From: Thozetella sp. PMI_491
Taxonomy: Eukaryota; Ascomycota; Sordariomycetes; Chaetosphaeriales; Chaetosphaeriaceae
Direction of reading: 5' to 3'
DNA length: 64,000 nucleotides
NCBI GenBank assembly: GCA_021432635.1
Contig: MU270072.1
Location: 248,001 to 312,000, forward strand
Of this stretch, positions 46,088 to 60,040 are shown piece by piece. The notes under the pieces are model-generated. The model was given only the letters and a program-made list of their open reading frames with translations, had not been told where the DNA came from and made no database searches. The stretch's first letter is position 1; every line of letters begins with the position of its first letter. The translations under genes and the position numbers were made by a program.

Positions 46088-48934
46088 TCTAAGGTTTGTG
46101 TATGTAAGGTGACGAAGGAAAACCAATATTGTGACCGCGAAAAGATTCAGCAATTAAAACAGAATAGGAAAGGGATATTTAGCCGCGGAATACCTAGTTT
46201 ATCACCTCTATTTTCCTTTCGAGTCTTCTTATCCTGTCTGCGACTCAATTCTTGTCGGGGGGTAGTGCTCGAAGGATGGTGCTACCCTCCCACGACATAT
46301 CACCCTTGCATTCGTGTCTCGTTTCATTTTAGATTCCTTCCATTTTACCTATGCCGTTGATAAGCCATCTGCATATGCCGCATGCCGCTTTCAATAGCCA
46401 GAGCCTATAGAATGAATTTAAACTTCATGTCTGGTGTGACGGATATTCCCAATTCGTGTACGATCACAGGCCACCTGATCCCTTCAACCGAAAACGGGCC
46501 GAACCTTATGCAGGCGAGAAGCACTAGGTATGCGCCGAGGATGGCGTTAATAGGTCAATGTTCCTACCTATCTTTCCCCAAATTTCTGTCCCATAACAAC
46601 CAGAGAAGAGTAGCTTCTATGCCATATTACATACATCTGTAACACCGGATAATATTTGCAACATCAATATGGATAAGTCCTCTATTCCTGGGTTTCTGAC
46701 CGCTAGAGCAGCGAACGAACGAGGCTCGGCCATTTGTGTATTGCGGGCTCTCCCAATCTCTTGGTGGACGCATGATGTGAACTTGAAGATTTACAGTCCC
46801 GTCGATAAGAACGAGGTGAGCAAGAAGTTAATGCATCTTATCCGCGTAATAGAAACCTTCAATTAACCATAAAAATGATGTAATCTCTATGTTGATGTTA
46901 AGTATTCCAATTTCGTATTCCACCATTCCATAAATACCTCTAAACCCATTAAGTACTTCCGGATATTGCAGTGGATCTCTGGCTCACATTGTTGGTGTCT
47001 ATCTCTATCTAGCTAGCAGGGCTACGCCACTACCAATAGCTTTACCAAGCCTGCCCTAGGCTACCAGACTATAACGTAGCTGAGAGCGAAACGATAGCCT
47101 TTAGAAGACTAATTTATCTTTTTGTAATCTGGTCTTGGGGTTTGGGGGACTTGAAAGATCAGTGAGATATAAGTACCTTAGAATTGCCAAGCTGGTCAAT
47201 CGTGTTTCGCGCCTTGTGTCTGTCTGTTCCTCCCTGCTGCGTATCCCTTGCGAGGATCACCTATGGCCAGGGCCTTGTCGCTATCGTGTTGACTGTGTAC
47301 GCGGTCGTACTGTATATATTTTTATGAATCTAGAATCTAACCCTCCGGGAAAACGATGAGATTGGCTGCAACTGCCCGCATGGGGCATGACGCTTGCTAT
47401 CAAACGCACCACGGACGACGATATTGATGCCCAAGGCGGAAGCTACCAATAATGATGGCATGCCCTTTACTCTAATGGAGAGGCATCAAATAGATATTAG
47501 TCGATACACAAGGGGCTCTGTAGCAAAACACGCGCCAACGGACGTGGCGAATGACAGAGGATTAGTTGTACGAGCATCTCATTGATCTCGCTACTGGCAA
47601 ACTAGCGCTCGCCGTGTCTACTGCTCCGAAGTCCAAGCATCCATCCGCCTTGACTTGCTCTAAATCTTAGCTAATCTTGAATAGTGTCATATAGATAACT
47701 AGTCAGCATCCTCCGACTCTTTGGAGAACTATGTCTAATATAGGTAGTCGTAAATCTACTGCCATACATCTGTACATCATCAATGCATTACGGTAAATAT
47801 GCACCTATTTGCATTATTTAGCGCTTAGTGTAGTATGGTGGGGGTGGACCTGGCTCTCAGCTGCCAGCCCCCGGACCGCCTCCCGAAGTGCACTGGCGTG
47901 TAAAGATTATACGAGGTAGACAAAATTCCTGTCCGGTAAGGCAATAGCTTATGTGCTAGTTGCGCCTCAAGAATGCGCCTCAAGAAATTACAGAAGCGAA
48001 TGACGTCTCCCCCCAAAAGCTAATTCTGTTTAGTCTTCCAAACCCACCCAAATGAAGAGATGTTCCTTCTTATCGTAACTATACCTCTATTTGCACTCAT
48101 CCGTAAGCAGTCGACCCATCGCATTTCTAAAGGTCCACGGAAAAACTGTCTTGAACCGATATAGAACCGTACAGCTTATCCCAACCAAGCTCGGCCGAGC
48201 AAATCAGGTTCGGAGATTATGTAGTCGCCCACATTAATCGGATTCTTGAGGACTTCCCATCCATATGTTCACGCATAACTAGTGACGCTGCTTGCCTTGA
48301 CCAACTCCGGGAGCCTTTGAATTGCCATCATTTCAGATCGGAGATATCTATATGCACTCTGTCGAAAGCGGATGCAATATTGTCCGGTGGTAAGCATATT
48401 TGCCCCACTCGGCAGATGGGTCCGGCTCACTAAGGCACTAAGGTACCTTACCTTAGCCAGTCATGTTATCCGTGTCGTCACCTCTGGAATGTCTACGCCG
48501 CAGCAGGTGCAGAGCGGCAGATGTAGTAGCACCGGATATCGCGACCGCGTGCCATTTGTGGGGTCACTCGCTCAAATACCGGATAGCAAGCACCGAAACG
48601 AGCTAGAGCAGTCCAGTTTAAGTATCCCTACTTAAGCAAGCCGCATAGCTGGTGAGCATAGTTGTATGATGCAACGAATCAATTACGCAGCACACGGATA
48701 CGAGTACAGTATATGGTGCGTCGAAACTTTGGCGGTTGGGCCTCGGGCATGGACTGGGCAACCCCGCAGTTCGAGGGCCACGTTACGACCTCGTAACAGC
48801 CCGGACTTTTATCCAGCAAGACAAAAGTTCCCGCGAGATGCTCAAATACAGGAGCGTTGCCGTCCGGCATGCCTCCTCCTTTCCGAGTCTTCCAATATTG
48901 TGAAGCAATCATTGTATCCTAGACACGAACAAAC
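46088..48934. other. Long gene-free, AT-rich interval
   Basis: 2.8 kb without a supportable gene. The ORFs at 46382, 46669, 47135, 48372 and 48666 are short and family-less. Contains a 13-bp tandem duplication (47961-47986) and an AAGGTACCTTACCTTAG-like palindromic string near 48440. Confidence 0.45.
47961..47986. repeat. 13-bp tandem duplication
   Basis: TGCGCCTCAAGAA twice in direct contact. Simple local duplication. Confidence 0.8.
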
Positions 48935-50807
48935 ATGCCGCTTCTGCTAGGCGAGAACCTGGAGCCTAAGCTCGAGACTAGCATCAGGGAATCCGGAGAG
49001 AGAGTCGATAGCCACATCGCCATCGATCCCGAAGCTGAGAAGAGACTTATCCGGAAATGCGATCTCCATGTGCTTCCCGCCATTATGGCCATCTACTTCC
49101 TTTCGTTCATGGACCGCACCAACATTGGTTAGCTTCTATATCACCGACAGGATTTTCCTAAGTCCTCCCACTTGAGCCACTACTGACTGACGCCTATGAA
49201 GGTAACGCGAAAATTCAGGGCATGACTACCGACCTTCAAATGAAAGGATCAGACTATAACATCGCCCTCTTCATGTTTTTCATACCAGTATGTTAGCCGC
49301 GTAGAATCTTAGCGCCGAGCGCCTGCTGGGAAAAAAGACCTAACGTGCACTTAACAGTATATCCTATTAGAAGTTCCGTCGAATCTGGTAATTAAACGCC
49401 TGGCGCCATCTACATGGCTGAGCGCCATTACCACTCTTTGGGGTCCGTGAATACCTATTCATCTCTGTGGTATACGAATAATCTGCTGATGCTGTCGGTT
49501 ATGAATAGGCATCTCAACTATCGGTATGGGCCTCGTCAATAACAACGCCGGTCTCATCGGATGTAGAGTCTTGCTGGGAATTTTCGAAGCCGGGATCGTT
49601 CCAGGCAAGTGCCATATTATGCGACTTGCCCAAAGTGTGCCTCATTGATTCTATAATAACCCCTTCGAACAGGCTGCACCTATCTTATTAGCATGTACTA
49701 CAAACGGTATGAAGTCCAATGGCGCATGTCGCTTTTCTTCTCCGCGGCCATCTTAGCAGGCGCGTTCTCCGGCCTGCTTGCTTTTGCTATTGCCAACATG
49801 TCAGGCGTGGGCGGATATGGAGCATGGCGTTGGTAAGACCGAACCCTCTTGTGGCACCCAATGCATTAGCTAATTGGCGCGACATCATTCCTGCCCTGAA
49901 GGATATTTATTATCGAAGGGCTTTTGACCGTAGTCGTAGGCGTTATATCAAAATGGTGGATTGCCGACTGGCCAGAGACTGCACGATTTCTGAACGACGA
50001 GGAGAGAGCGATGCTTGTGAGCCGCCTAGCCGAGGACGTTGGGGACGCAACTATGGATCGCTTGGATCAGAACGCTACCAGACGTATCATCAAAGACTGG
50101 AAGATTTATCTTGCGACCCTTGCATACCTGGGTGTGGTAAACAATGGCTATGGTGGCGCGGTGAGTGTTTTCCTCAGCTTCAAGAGAGCTCTCCGCAACG
50201 CTGATGGCCCTCGAAGTTCTTCATCCCAACAATCTTGAACCAAATGGGCTATAAAGCTACCGAGGCCCAGGTTCGTACCATACCGGTTTACGTCGTGGCA
50301 ACGGTGGCTTGTCTCGCAACCGCGTATCTAACAGACCGCCTCCGGCATCGTTACGCCTTCACCATGATTGGCCTTGTGATCGCGACAGTTGGCTATATCA
50401 TCCTCCTCACCCAGCAGCACGTCGCTGTAGGGGTGCGATATTTTGCACTCTTCCTGACAGTGTCCGGCGGCTACATCACCCAGCCAGTGCTTATGACCTG
50501 GCTCGCGAATACCGTGAGCGGGCACTACAAAAGGGCTATATCATCGGGTGTGCAGATCGGCTTAGGGAATCTAGGAGGGATAATCTCGTCCAATGTGTTT
50601 CTTGATGCGGAGGCGCCCTTGTTCCGCACAGGGTTCGGTGTTAGCCTTGGCCTACTGTGGGTGACCGGCGTGACCTGCACGATATTCTACTTCCTTGCAA
50701 GGAGAGAAAACGCCAACAGAGATAAGGGCAAGAGGGACCATAGACTCGTCGAGGCAGATGCGGACAACTTGGGAGACGATCATCCGCACTGGCGGTATGC
50801 TACTTGA
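48935..50807 (+). CDS. MFS anion:cation symporter, allantoate-permease (Dal5) type
   Basis: Seven exons: 48935-49127, 49202-49287, 49359-49443, 49509-49604, 49673-49832, 49902-50160 and 50217-50807 (489 residues, phases consistent). Typical Dal5-family features: LIRKCDLHVLPAIMAIYFLS and FMDRTNIGNAKIQGM at the first helix, LLEVPSNLVIKRLAPSTWL, EAGIVPGCTYLISMYYKRYE, the central helix IEGLLTVVVGVISKW with WPETARFLNDEER, then six further helices. The family imports allantoate, ureidosuccinate, vitamins or other organic anions at the plasma membrane. The intron at 49605-49672 uses a GC donor (CAG|GCAAGT). Substrate not predictable. The gene looks intact. Confidence 0.9.
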
Positions 50808-51749
50808 CGTATATCTGAGTGCGGATACTTAGCATCCGAGCAATGCTAGAATACATGTTGGCGCGGCACGCTGGATCTACTGGATGGCTAGGGCCGTGCT
50901 TCACCGAATACAGAACGTTTCGGCTGTTTCCCATTCTTATGTTTCAATTTCCATGGGTAGTCAAGATGGTTGATGAGCCAGCAAACTGCAGCTGAAAACT
51001 CAACCGCTCTACATTGGATTTAGTAGCTGAGATGACACCTACGGTAGAAAATGGCGCCGTCTTGATTAAGATCCTTAACGCTGGAGGCGAACGTAGGATA
51101 TATGGGCCAGTGATGTCAGAGTTCGAGTGTTAGCTAACGCTCTGTACCAAGTTTCTCTTCTCGCCGGACCCATCTCCGGGATACTCATGGGATACCGCAG
51201 AGGGTGTATCGTAACCAAAGTCTGGTGTCGACACGTCTGGTGTGTTATATATTAGAAGTTTGGCCGACGGGCTAGGATAGAATATATTAGCAGCCACTAT
51301 GTTAGAACTCATTGTTGCACAACTCATTCACCGGAAACAAAATGTGACTTATGTGTAAAGATCGCCAGGGCTGAGACTGCGAATATCCCTGTCCTGGGGC
51401 CACGCCGACCATCTTAGGTTACTAGGGCCGCTGGTTCGGCGCACCACCTCCACCGGAGAAACACCACAGCAAACCTTCAGCGCCCATAAGCAATCGTGCT
51501 TAAATCATAATAAAAATTTAAATAGCTTTATATAACTAAATACATTTATTGGTCGTCTCATCATGTCCCATCCCGCGTTTCAGGACATTGAATCTAATTA
51601 TCAGATGACACTCATGAAAACAACCTGAACCTAAACAACTAGTGATCATGTTCCTCTCATCTATCCTGAAACACATTGGAATAGAGTTTGAACATGAAAC
51701 GAACCACTCATATATTCGTTGGCACATATACACTACCGCCACAATATGG
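50808..51749. other. Gene-free interval
   Basis: 942 bp between convergent genes. The region 51500-51650 is strongly AT-rich. No gene or repeat recognised. Confidence 0.5.
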
Positions 51750-53340
51750 CTAGACCCAGCTAGTCTTTCCTGGCGTTTCCCCACTTACTCTCGTCCCTTG
51801 GCCGCGACCGTCGAGGTTATGCATGTAAACCAGGCTGTCCTCGTCTGTCTCATTGCTGTACTGCACAGAGTATCTCTGATGGTACATTATGCCCTTGGGA
51901 CTTCCTTCCAATCCTGTCCCTCCCTGTGGTGGGTGGTTGGAATGGTTATGGCTGCGTGCCTGGCTCGAAGGGTTGGAGTGCAGTTTAGATCCGGTGGCGT
52001 AAGCCCGTGAATTTATGCTGGATCCTAAAGCGGGAATGGTTCGGACGAGGAGGAGGCGTAGCGCCGGCATGCATACGCAAAAGATACCGACATTGATCTC
52101 GATTGTCGACCAGAGACCTACCATCAAGTTGTCCCACGTAGGGTTCTGCGAGTTGGCGAAGGTCACAAGGGCCTGCAGACGTAGAATGCTGACAACGGTG
52201 ACGCTGGAGACAGAGGACACAGGTTAGCCGCTAGCCTGGTTGGCACAAGCCAGGAATGAGATACGAACAAGGTACCGACGCAGAACATCAGGCAAACCCC
52301 AATCTTCTTCTTCCAGTGGATTTTGAGCGCCTTCACTTGCCATAGCGGAATGGCCAGCATCCACAGATCCAGGGCGATGCTGATGGCAGCGTTGGCCCAG
52401 GCGATGCTGTTGACGTTGAGGCACGTGCCTTGATGCAGGCCGTCCCATTTTGTCCAGTAGTACGAGACGGGGCTGCACTGGAAGGCACCGAGAAGCACAA
52501 AGAAGAGGCCCCAGGCCACCGTGAAGCCCACCGTGGCCCATAGCAGCCGCTTGACGTTGACCGAAGGGAAAATGCGCAGGTAGAAGAGTAAGAGGGTGAG
52601 CTTGAGGATTGCCAGCTGCAGGAAGTAGAGTAGCTCCATGACGTAGAAGTCGAGACCAAAGTTTGTGATCTGCGTCGGCGTCAAAGTCCATACGTCCTGT
52701 CCCAGTCCGTTCTTGATGGTGCCTAGCGAGTTGAGGATGACGCTGGGGAGACCGGTGACGATGAGGCCCATGACGGCGTAGTCGTCCCACCACAACGACT
52801 GCCCGATGGAGAGCTTATAGACAATCCGGAGTACCACGAAGAAATTAGAGATGACGGCAAGCACGATCGACGTGTTGTGGTATGAGATGGACCGATCTCG
52901 GACGGGCACCCGGCAGATCGTGTTCGACACATTCTTGGTCACTGTGTAAGGACGTGAGCGGCCGTTCATGTACAGAACGAGACCTTGGGGTGGTGAGCTA
53001 ACCTAGGGAATCGATGACGCTACAACTGAGCGCCACACAGGCTGTCGTGTTGGTGTTGATGGCTTCGTTAGCGCATACGCACGTCGTGTTCGTCGCTTCG
53101 CAGGTTGAGTTTCCGATCGCAGACACCAAGCATTGCAGCTATCTCCCGTAGGCCAGTTAGTGGATGTTGGTTGGTGCTGCCGAGCGGGTGATGCAATGTC
53201 ATTAGGAAGCATGTGCTTACACCGCAAGCTGGCATCTGCGCGAGCAATGACACAGCTGAGGTCGTATCAGTGCTCTCCTCTGCCCACGCCGGATCGGCCG
53301 TGGCCAACAGTAGGAGAGCCAAGGCGGCGGCCGACCGCAT
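51750..53340 (-). CDS. PTH11-type GPCR-like membrane protein with N-terminal CFEM domain
   Basis: Exons 53340-53221, 53138-53003, 52941-52269 and 52203-51750 encode 460 residues. A signal peptide (MRSAAALALLLLATADPAWA) is followed by a CFEM domain with cysteines in MPACGLQCL, STCEA, TTCVCAN, TACVALSC, split across two introns. Then come seven predicted helices of the fungal 'rhodopsin/PTH11' domain: LAVISNFFVVLRIVYKL, WWDDYAVMGLIVTGLP, YVMELLYFLQLAILKLTLLL, TVAWGLFFVLLGAFQCSPVS, IALDLWMLAIPLWQV, VTVVSILRLQALVTF and STIEINVGIFCVCMPALRLL. A Ser/His-rich cytoplasmic tail ends it. In Magnaporthe the family senses surface cues for infection; the ligand here is unknown. Confidence 0.92.
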
Positions 53341-54680
53341 CTTGTCTCGTGTGGCAGCTACTTGTCACTCGCAGAGTTGGGAAGTTCAGAAGGATCCCTT
53401 GCCACGCGATGGCGCCGCAATCTGGGGAAGGCTCAGTATTTGTTGCCCACGATCGAGCACCGTGCGTTCTCTCCCTCCCTCCCGCTGGCAGGTGCCCCCG
53501 TACAGGTACCAGATCTGAGACCGCACACCAAAACCCTATTCCCCTTTACCCCTTGAAGGTTTTCAAAGCTGGCCGAACTAACGGTGGCGGATCGTTACGT
53601 AACCCTAGACTAAGCGGAGGTCGGCTAGTCAAAGCATATTTCAAAGGCTTCGTGGAGTTCGTGCGCAAATTTGGACGTTCTAGCGCCAGGCTTGCGTCCT
53701 TAGGCCCGCGCCGGCCCTCGGGCTCCCAGATGCGACTGGTCGCCACATTGGAGGTCCCTTGCTAACCGGAAAGCTATTGTTTGGCTACTCGCAGCCGTTG
53801 TGAAGACGCTAAAGCGCATGAAATGTGTCAACTCGGACGAAGCACGAACTGAATCAGCGATGTGGTGGGCCATTGGCCAGTCATGCACAGGGGTCCGAGT
53901 CAGTCACTTACCATTGACAATCGCAGATCGCTTCGGTCAGGGTTCCGAGCCCAACTGCCGTGAGTCCCCTCACTCGATGTATCTGTCTCCACTGGGCCAT
54001 ATGTTCCCGTCGGCCAGCGGGCCGATATAGCTAGCAACCCTGGCATCATCGCTGCATGCCATCGGCATGCGTATCGCATGCAGGGCTCAGGGGAGGTCGG
54101 CTTCATCCGAGGATGATAGATCCGGGCGTCCATTTTGGCCTCCTGTTATCCTTTGCCAAGGGAAGATCCTGGTTCATAGCCGATGAAGGTACTTGCCTCA
54201 ATCACCGCAGCTGTGAGATATCCTATTCGGGGAAGCTAGCCGGAAACAGGCTGCAAGTCACCCGGCCGGCCAGGTATCCACGAGTGGACAGGGGAGAACA
54301 CTCTAGCAACAAGGTAGCTGCAGGAGACTATCTAGTGATAATCTCATCTGGCCCCACAGAGATCGAATCTCGAAGGTAGTCTGTCCACTCATCACCAGTC
54401 AACGAGGCATTTGGGGTAGCTATCGTCAACAAAAGCCACAGGCCTGAGCCCAACGCCGAAACAAACCCCAACTTCATCATGACGGTCATTCGGTTTAAGT
54501 CATGATATATTAACCGCCTGTTCCGTCTGCCAACTTCCAGTAGAGGATAGGCTGCTAGCGCCCAGAACCAAGCATCGGAACATGGCTTGTGAGATGTAAC
54601 GCTGTCTACCCCTCCTTGCCTGTGTGTACCACGTTCCTATGGCATGAATATCCAATTCAGTTGTCTTACAGGCGAACAAT
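53341..54680. other. Gene-poor interval
   Basis: ORFs at 53133-53765 and 54056-54379 (plus) do not resemble proteins. One minus-strand ATG at 54489 opens a frame with a signal-peptide-like start (MTVMMKLGFVSALGSGLWLL) but it stops after about 53 residues; it could be the first exon of a small secreted protein, confidence low. Confidence 0.35.
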
Positions 54681-55358
54681 TCAATTCTCACAGATTTCCC
54701 TTGATGTAGCAGTCAATACCGTCCTCTTTGCAGCCGAGATCCCAATCATGGGACCAAGCACATACTGAGCTCGTAAGTCACATTTCGACCGTTGTGCCTG
54801 CCTTCTGTGAGGTTCCTCTCCTACGAGTCTTTGATACCCTAGCTCAGAGTCGCAAACATAATGCATAGTGCCTGTAACGGTTCCAGGATCGACCGGTAGG
54901 TAAGGAAATCTGACCAAAAGACAGCAAACGAATACCACAATCATAAAACCCAGGATTCCGACGGTCATCTAACCCGTGACGTCACGGGTGGGTACTGTCT
55001 GTGTGGCATTAACGATATGTTGGGAAGCAAGATTGGGAAGAGTTTCGACAGTACCGCGCTGAAGGCTACTGCGATCCTAATAATGCTCCTTGTCTGAGGG
55101 AACTCCAAGAGGCCCCGCAATGCAGCTATCTGTGATGATCTAGGGATCGCATCTGCGGTGAACGGGGAAGCCTTTACGAGATTTCAGTAAGTATTGACTA
55201 GCACAAAGCCTTGGCATTTATCAATATTCAGGCCAAGCCTGCCGCTAACAGATGTGACGAACTTACGAGAAAAGTAATAACCCCAGAAAAGAATCGAACG
55301 CAACTTCGATCATAGTAAAGAGGAACCGCACATTGTACTTCTGACTTGCCATAAACAT
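54681..55358 (-). pseudogene. DUF3433-like membrane protein remnant (C-terminal half)
   Basis: Minus strand: 55358 begins a frame reading MASQKYNVRFLFTMIEVAFD up to a GTAAGT donor. After a plausible acceptor the text continues AALRGLLEFPQTRSIIRIAV and SKLFPILLPNI, then a stop. A second frame from 54968 reads VFVCCLLVRFPYLPVDPGTV, TMHYVCDSELG and AQYVLGPMIGISAAKR to 54681. These match the C-terminal part of DUF3433 proteins (YVCDS and the YVLGPMIGISxxxR ending) as I remember them. An in-frame stop between blocks and the missing N-terminal half point to a decayed copy. Confidence 0.42.
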
Positions 55359-56485
55359 CTCTAGGCCAAATGAGCGCGTTTATGTCACTTCATTATGAAC
55401 CACAAGGACCAAAAAGCCAGAAAGTGCAGCAATGAACGCGCGTTCAGGTGCCTTGGTCAGGAGCCACTATCTGTATGTACATTCACTGTCGCCAGTTTAG
55501 ATTCTAGATACTTTTCCTTACAGAAATGTCTTCAAGCCTTAATTAAAATCTTTTCTCTTCTCTACATCACTCCAATTAACCAATCGGCGTATTCCTTGCA
55601 TCTAATGTCCATAACAGTCATTCAGATCACGTATATTAACTTAAACAAGTCTCTTCAGGAAGATTCATGTGTTAATCGGTAGCATCATCGCGCGTGAAAA
55701 TATCGTAGTCGTTGCGAAGGTTGCAGCGCATAAACTGATTAAAAGCCCGGCTGATCAATATATTCAGCCAGCCAGACGCAAAAGCCGACGCTCACATTAT
55801 AGTTTCTCGCCAGCAGGTTAAACAAGTAACTCAATTTATAGGCATCACACACGATCGGGTATATTCACCAAAGAGGTTAAGTCTCTCTTGAGGTCCCATG
55901 CACGATAGTGCTAGCTACACTACTCTTCGCACTGCTGAAAATAAGCATCAGTTTTGGTCACGAGGATTAGCCCCCTCCTAGAGAACTGAGGGCTGGGAGG
56001 GATGACGCAATTCTAGATATCCCTCGTATGCTATGCTGGATTCACTCGCAGTCTTACATGAGCAGTTAACACTTGCAGTGGTGGGTAACACAAGAGGCGT
56101 AGATCGGGGATGATTGAGGTACGCTGGCCTCTTTGCCTAGTTTGGTAGTAATACTCTCGCAAAAGGATAATTCCGTTCATAATATTCGACTTCCGGAGGA
56201 TTTTACAGTTCAATAGCCTGCGGCACAGAGCATGTGTCGTGATCACGCCGGTAGTAGTGCGAGGCTGTTCAAGGTCAGCTTATCCGCAACCTCGCCACCT
56301 AACATGTGACTATGTAAATGAGACCGGCAGAGAGGAAGACTTTCACAACATGGGTGGAATTTATATAGTGACTTTAATCAGCATCTAGTATTCTTTAATA
56401 CTTTTATTGAAATAGAACCAAAAGTTCCTTCTGAATTGCAGCTGCCTCCCAGTCCCGAGTCCCGTTGCGTCAGAGTTCTAGCGCC
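55359..56485. other. Gene-free interval and esterase promoter
   Basis: 1.1 kb, AT-rich. A TATA-like TTTATATA at 56360-56367 is about 120 bp upstream of the esterase ATG. Nothing else supported. Confidence 0.45.
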
Positions 56486-59000
<2,515 letters not shown>

Positions 59001-59385
59001 GTTACCCACATGCTGGTTTTGCCGAGATCACCAAAGAGAAGAAATACTTCTCCACCGTTGAAAAGTTATCAGACGAGCAAATAGACAATCTACACACAAT
59101 GAAACCCTTGTGTTTTTATAGTAGGCTTGTAATCCTGTACTATGCCGATGGCCGATCGCACCAGCGCACACGCGCATCTGCGCGTTACCAGCACCGCCCT
59201 AACGCGCCCCTCGTTAGTTCGCGCCAAAACAACAGGATCGCAAAACCGGTCGTGCTCAGTGTTCGGCTTGAACCCCCTCCTGTCTCACAAGGAGAAATGC
59301 ATTTATAAGCATCTGTAACCGACCTTACCCCAAGTAGCACTGGCAAAGCAGCGATTTCAGTTAAGCCACGCCACTACCGCACAAG
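59001..59385. other. Intergenic, GNAT promoter
   Basis: 385 bp. A TTTATAA element at about 59302-59308 lies 78 bp upstream of the GNAT ATG. Confidence 0.45.
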
Positions 59386-60040
59386 ATGGCGACCCCGAAT
59401 ACCCTCAGACTGGAAAAGGTGACTTTGGACGACTTCCCCGCCATCACCGCAGTCTGGTACGCGGCATTCACAGACCCTGGGCTGCGTGTCCTCTTCCCTG
59501 ACACTCCGGGCGTGCGCAAGTGGTTGACCGAGGCTAATCGTAACGATTTTCTCAACAAACCCTTCCAGCACTATGTAAAGATTGTCGATCCTGAGTCAAC
59601 GGACGCGGAGGGCCGGGCACGGATTGTTGCCTATGCGAAATGGGATACGGCGATGATTAGCGAGCGAGGAGCGCGCTATCCCGCCTGGGCTGACGACATG
59701 CCGGCAGAGGCCTGCAATACCTTCTTCCAAAGAGAAGACAACGAAAGGCGCCGGGTCATGGGCGACACGAAGCATTACTGTTTGAGCCCATTGACCCGAT
59801 TGCAATCAGGATTCTTACTCATTCTTACTAGATCTAGACACTCTCGCAACGGATCCCGACTACCAGCGGCGCGGAGCGGGATCTGCACTCGTCAAGTGGG
59901 GCTGCGATCTCGCAGATGAGCATGGGGTTGCAGCGTATGTAGATGCAAGCAAGGCTGGGGCGCCGTTGTACCAGAGGTACGGGTTTGTGGACGAAAGTGA
60001 GCCTGGCTCAGGCGATGTTGCCTCTATGGTGCGGCGATAG
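59386..60040 (+). CDS. GNAT-family N-acetyltransferase
   Basis: Exons 59386-59779 and 59832-60040 encode 200 residues. The N-terminal LEKVTLDDFPAITAVWYAAF strand-helix unit and the substrate-side segment are followed, after the intron, by LDTLATDPDYQRRGAGSALV. This contains the acetyl-CoA binding Q-x-x-G-x-G/A loop (QRRGAG) of motif A, then DEHGVAAYVDASKAG and APLYQRYGFVDE, which is the motif B region usual in fungal GNATs. It looks complete. Acetylates an amine on a small molecule or protein; the substrate is not evident. It follows the esterase in the same orientation. Confidence 0.9.

Noticed and set aside
46382-48950. Series of short ORFs in the 2.8-kb gap
   Set aside because: No family resemblance, no signal peptide, no codon regularity.
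53133-53765. 210-codon plus-strand ORF
   Set aside because: It overlaps the first exons of the CFEM receptor on the other strand and reads as low-quality protein.
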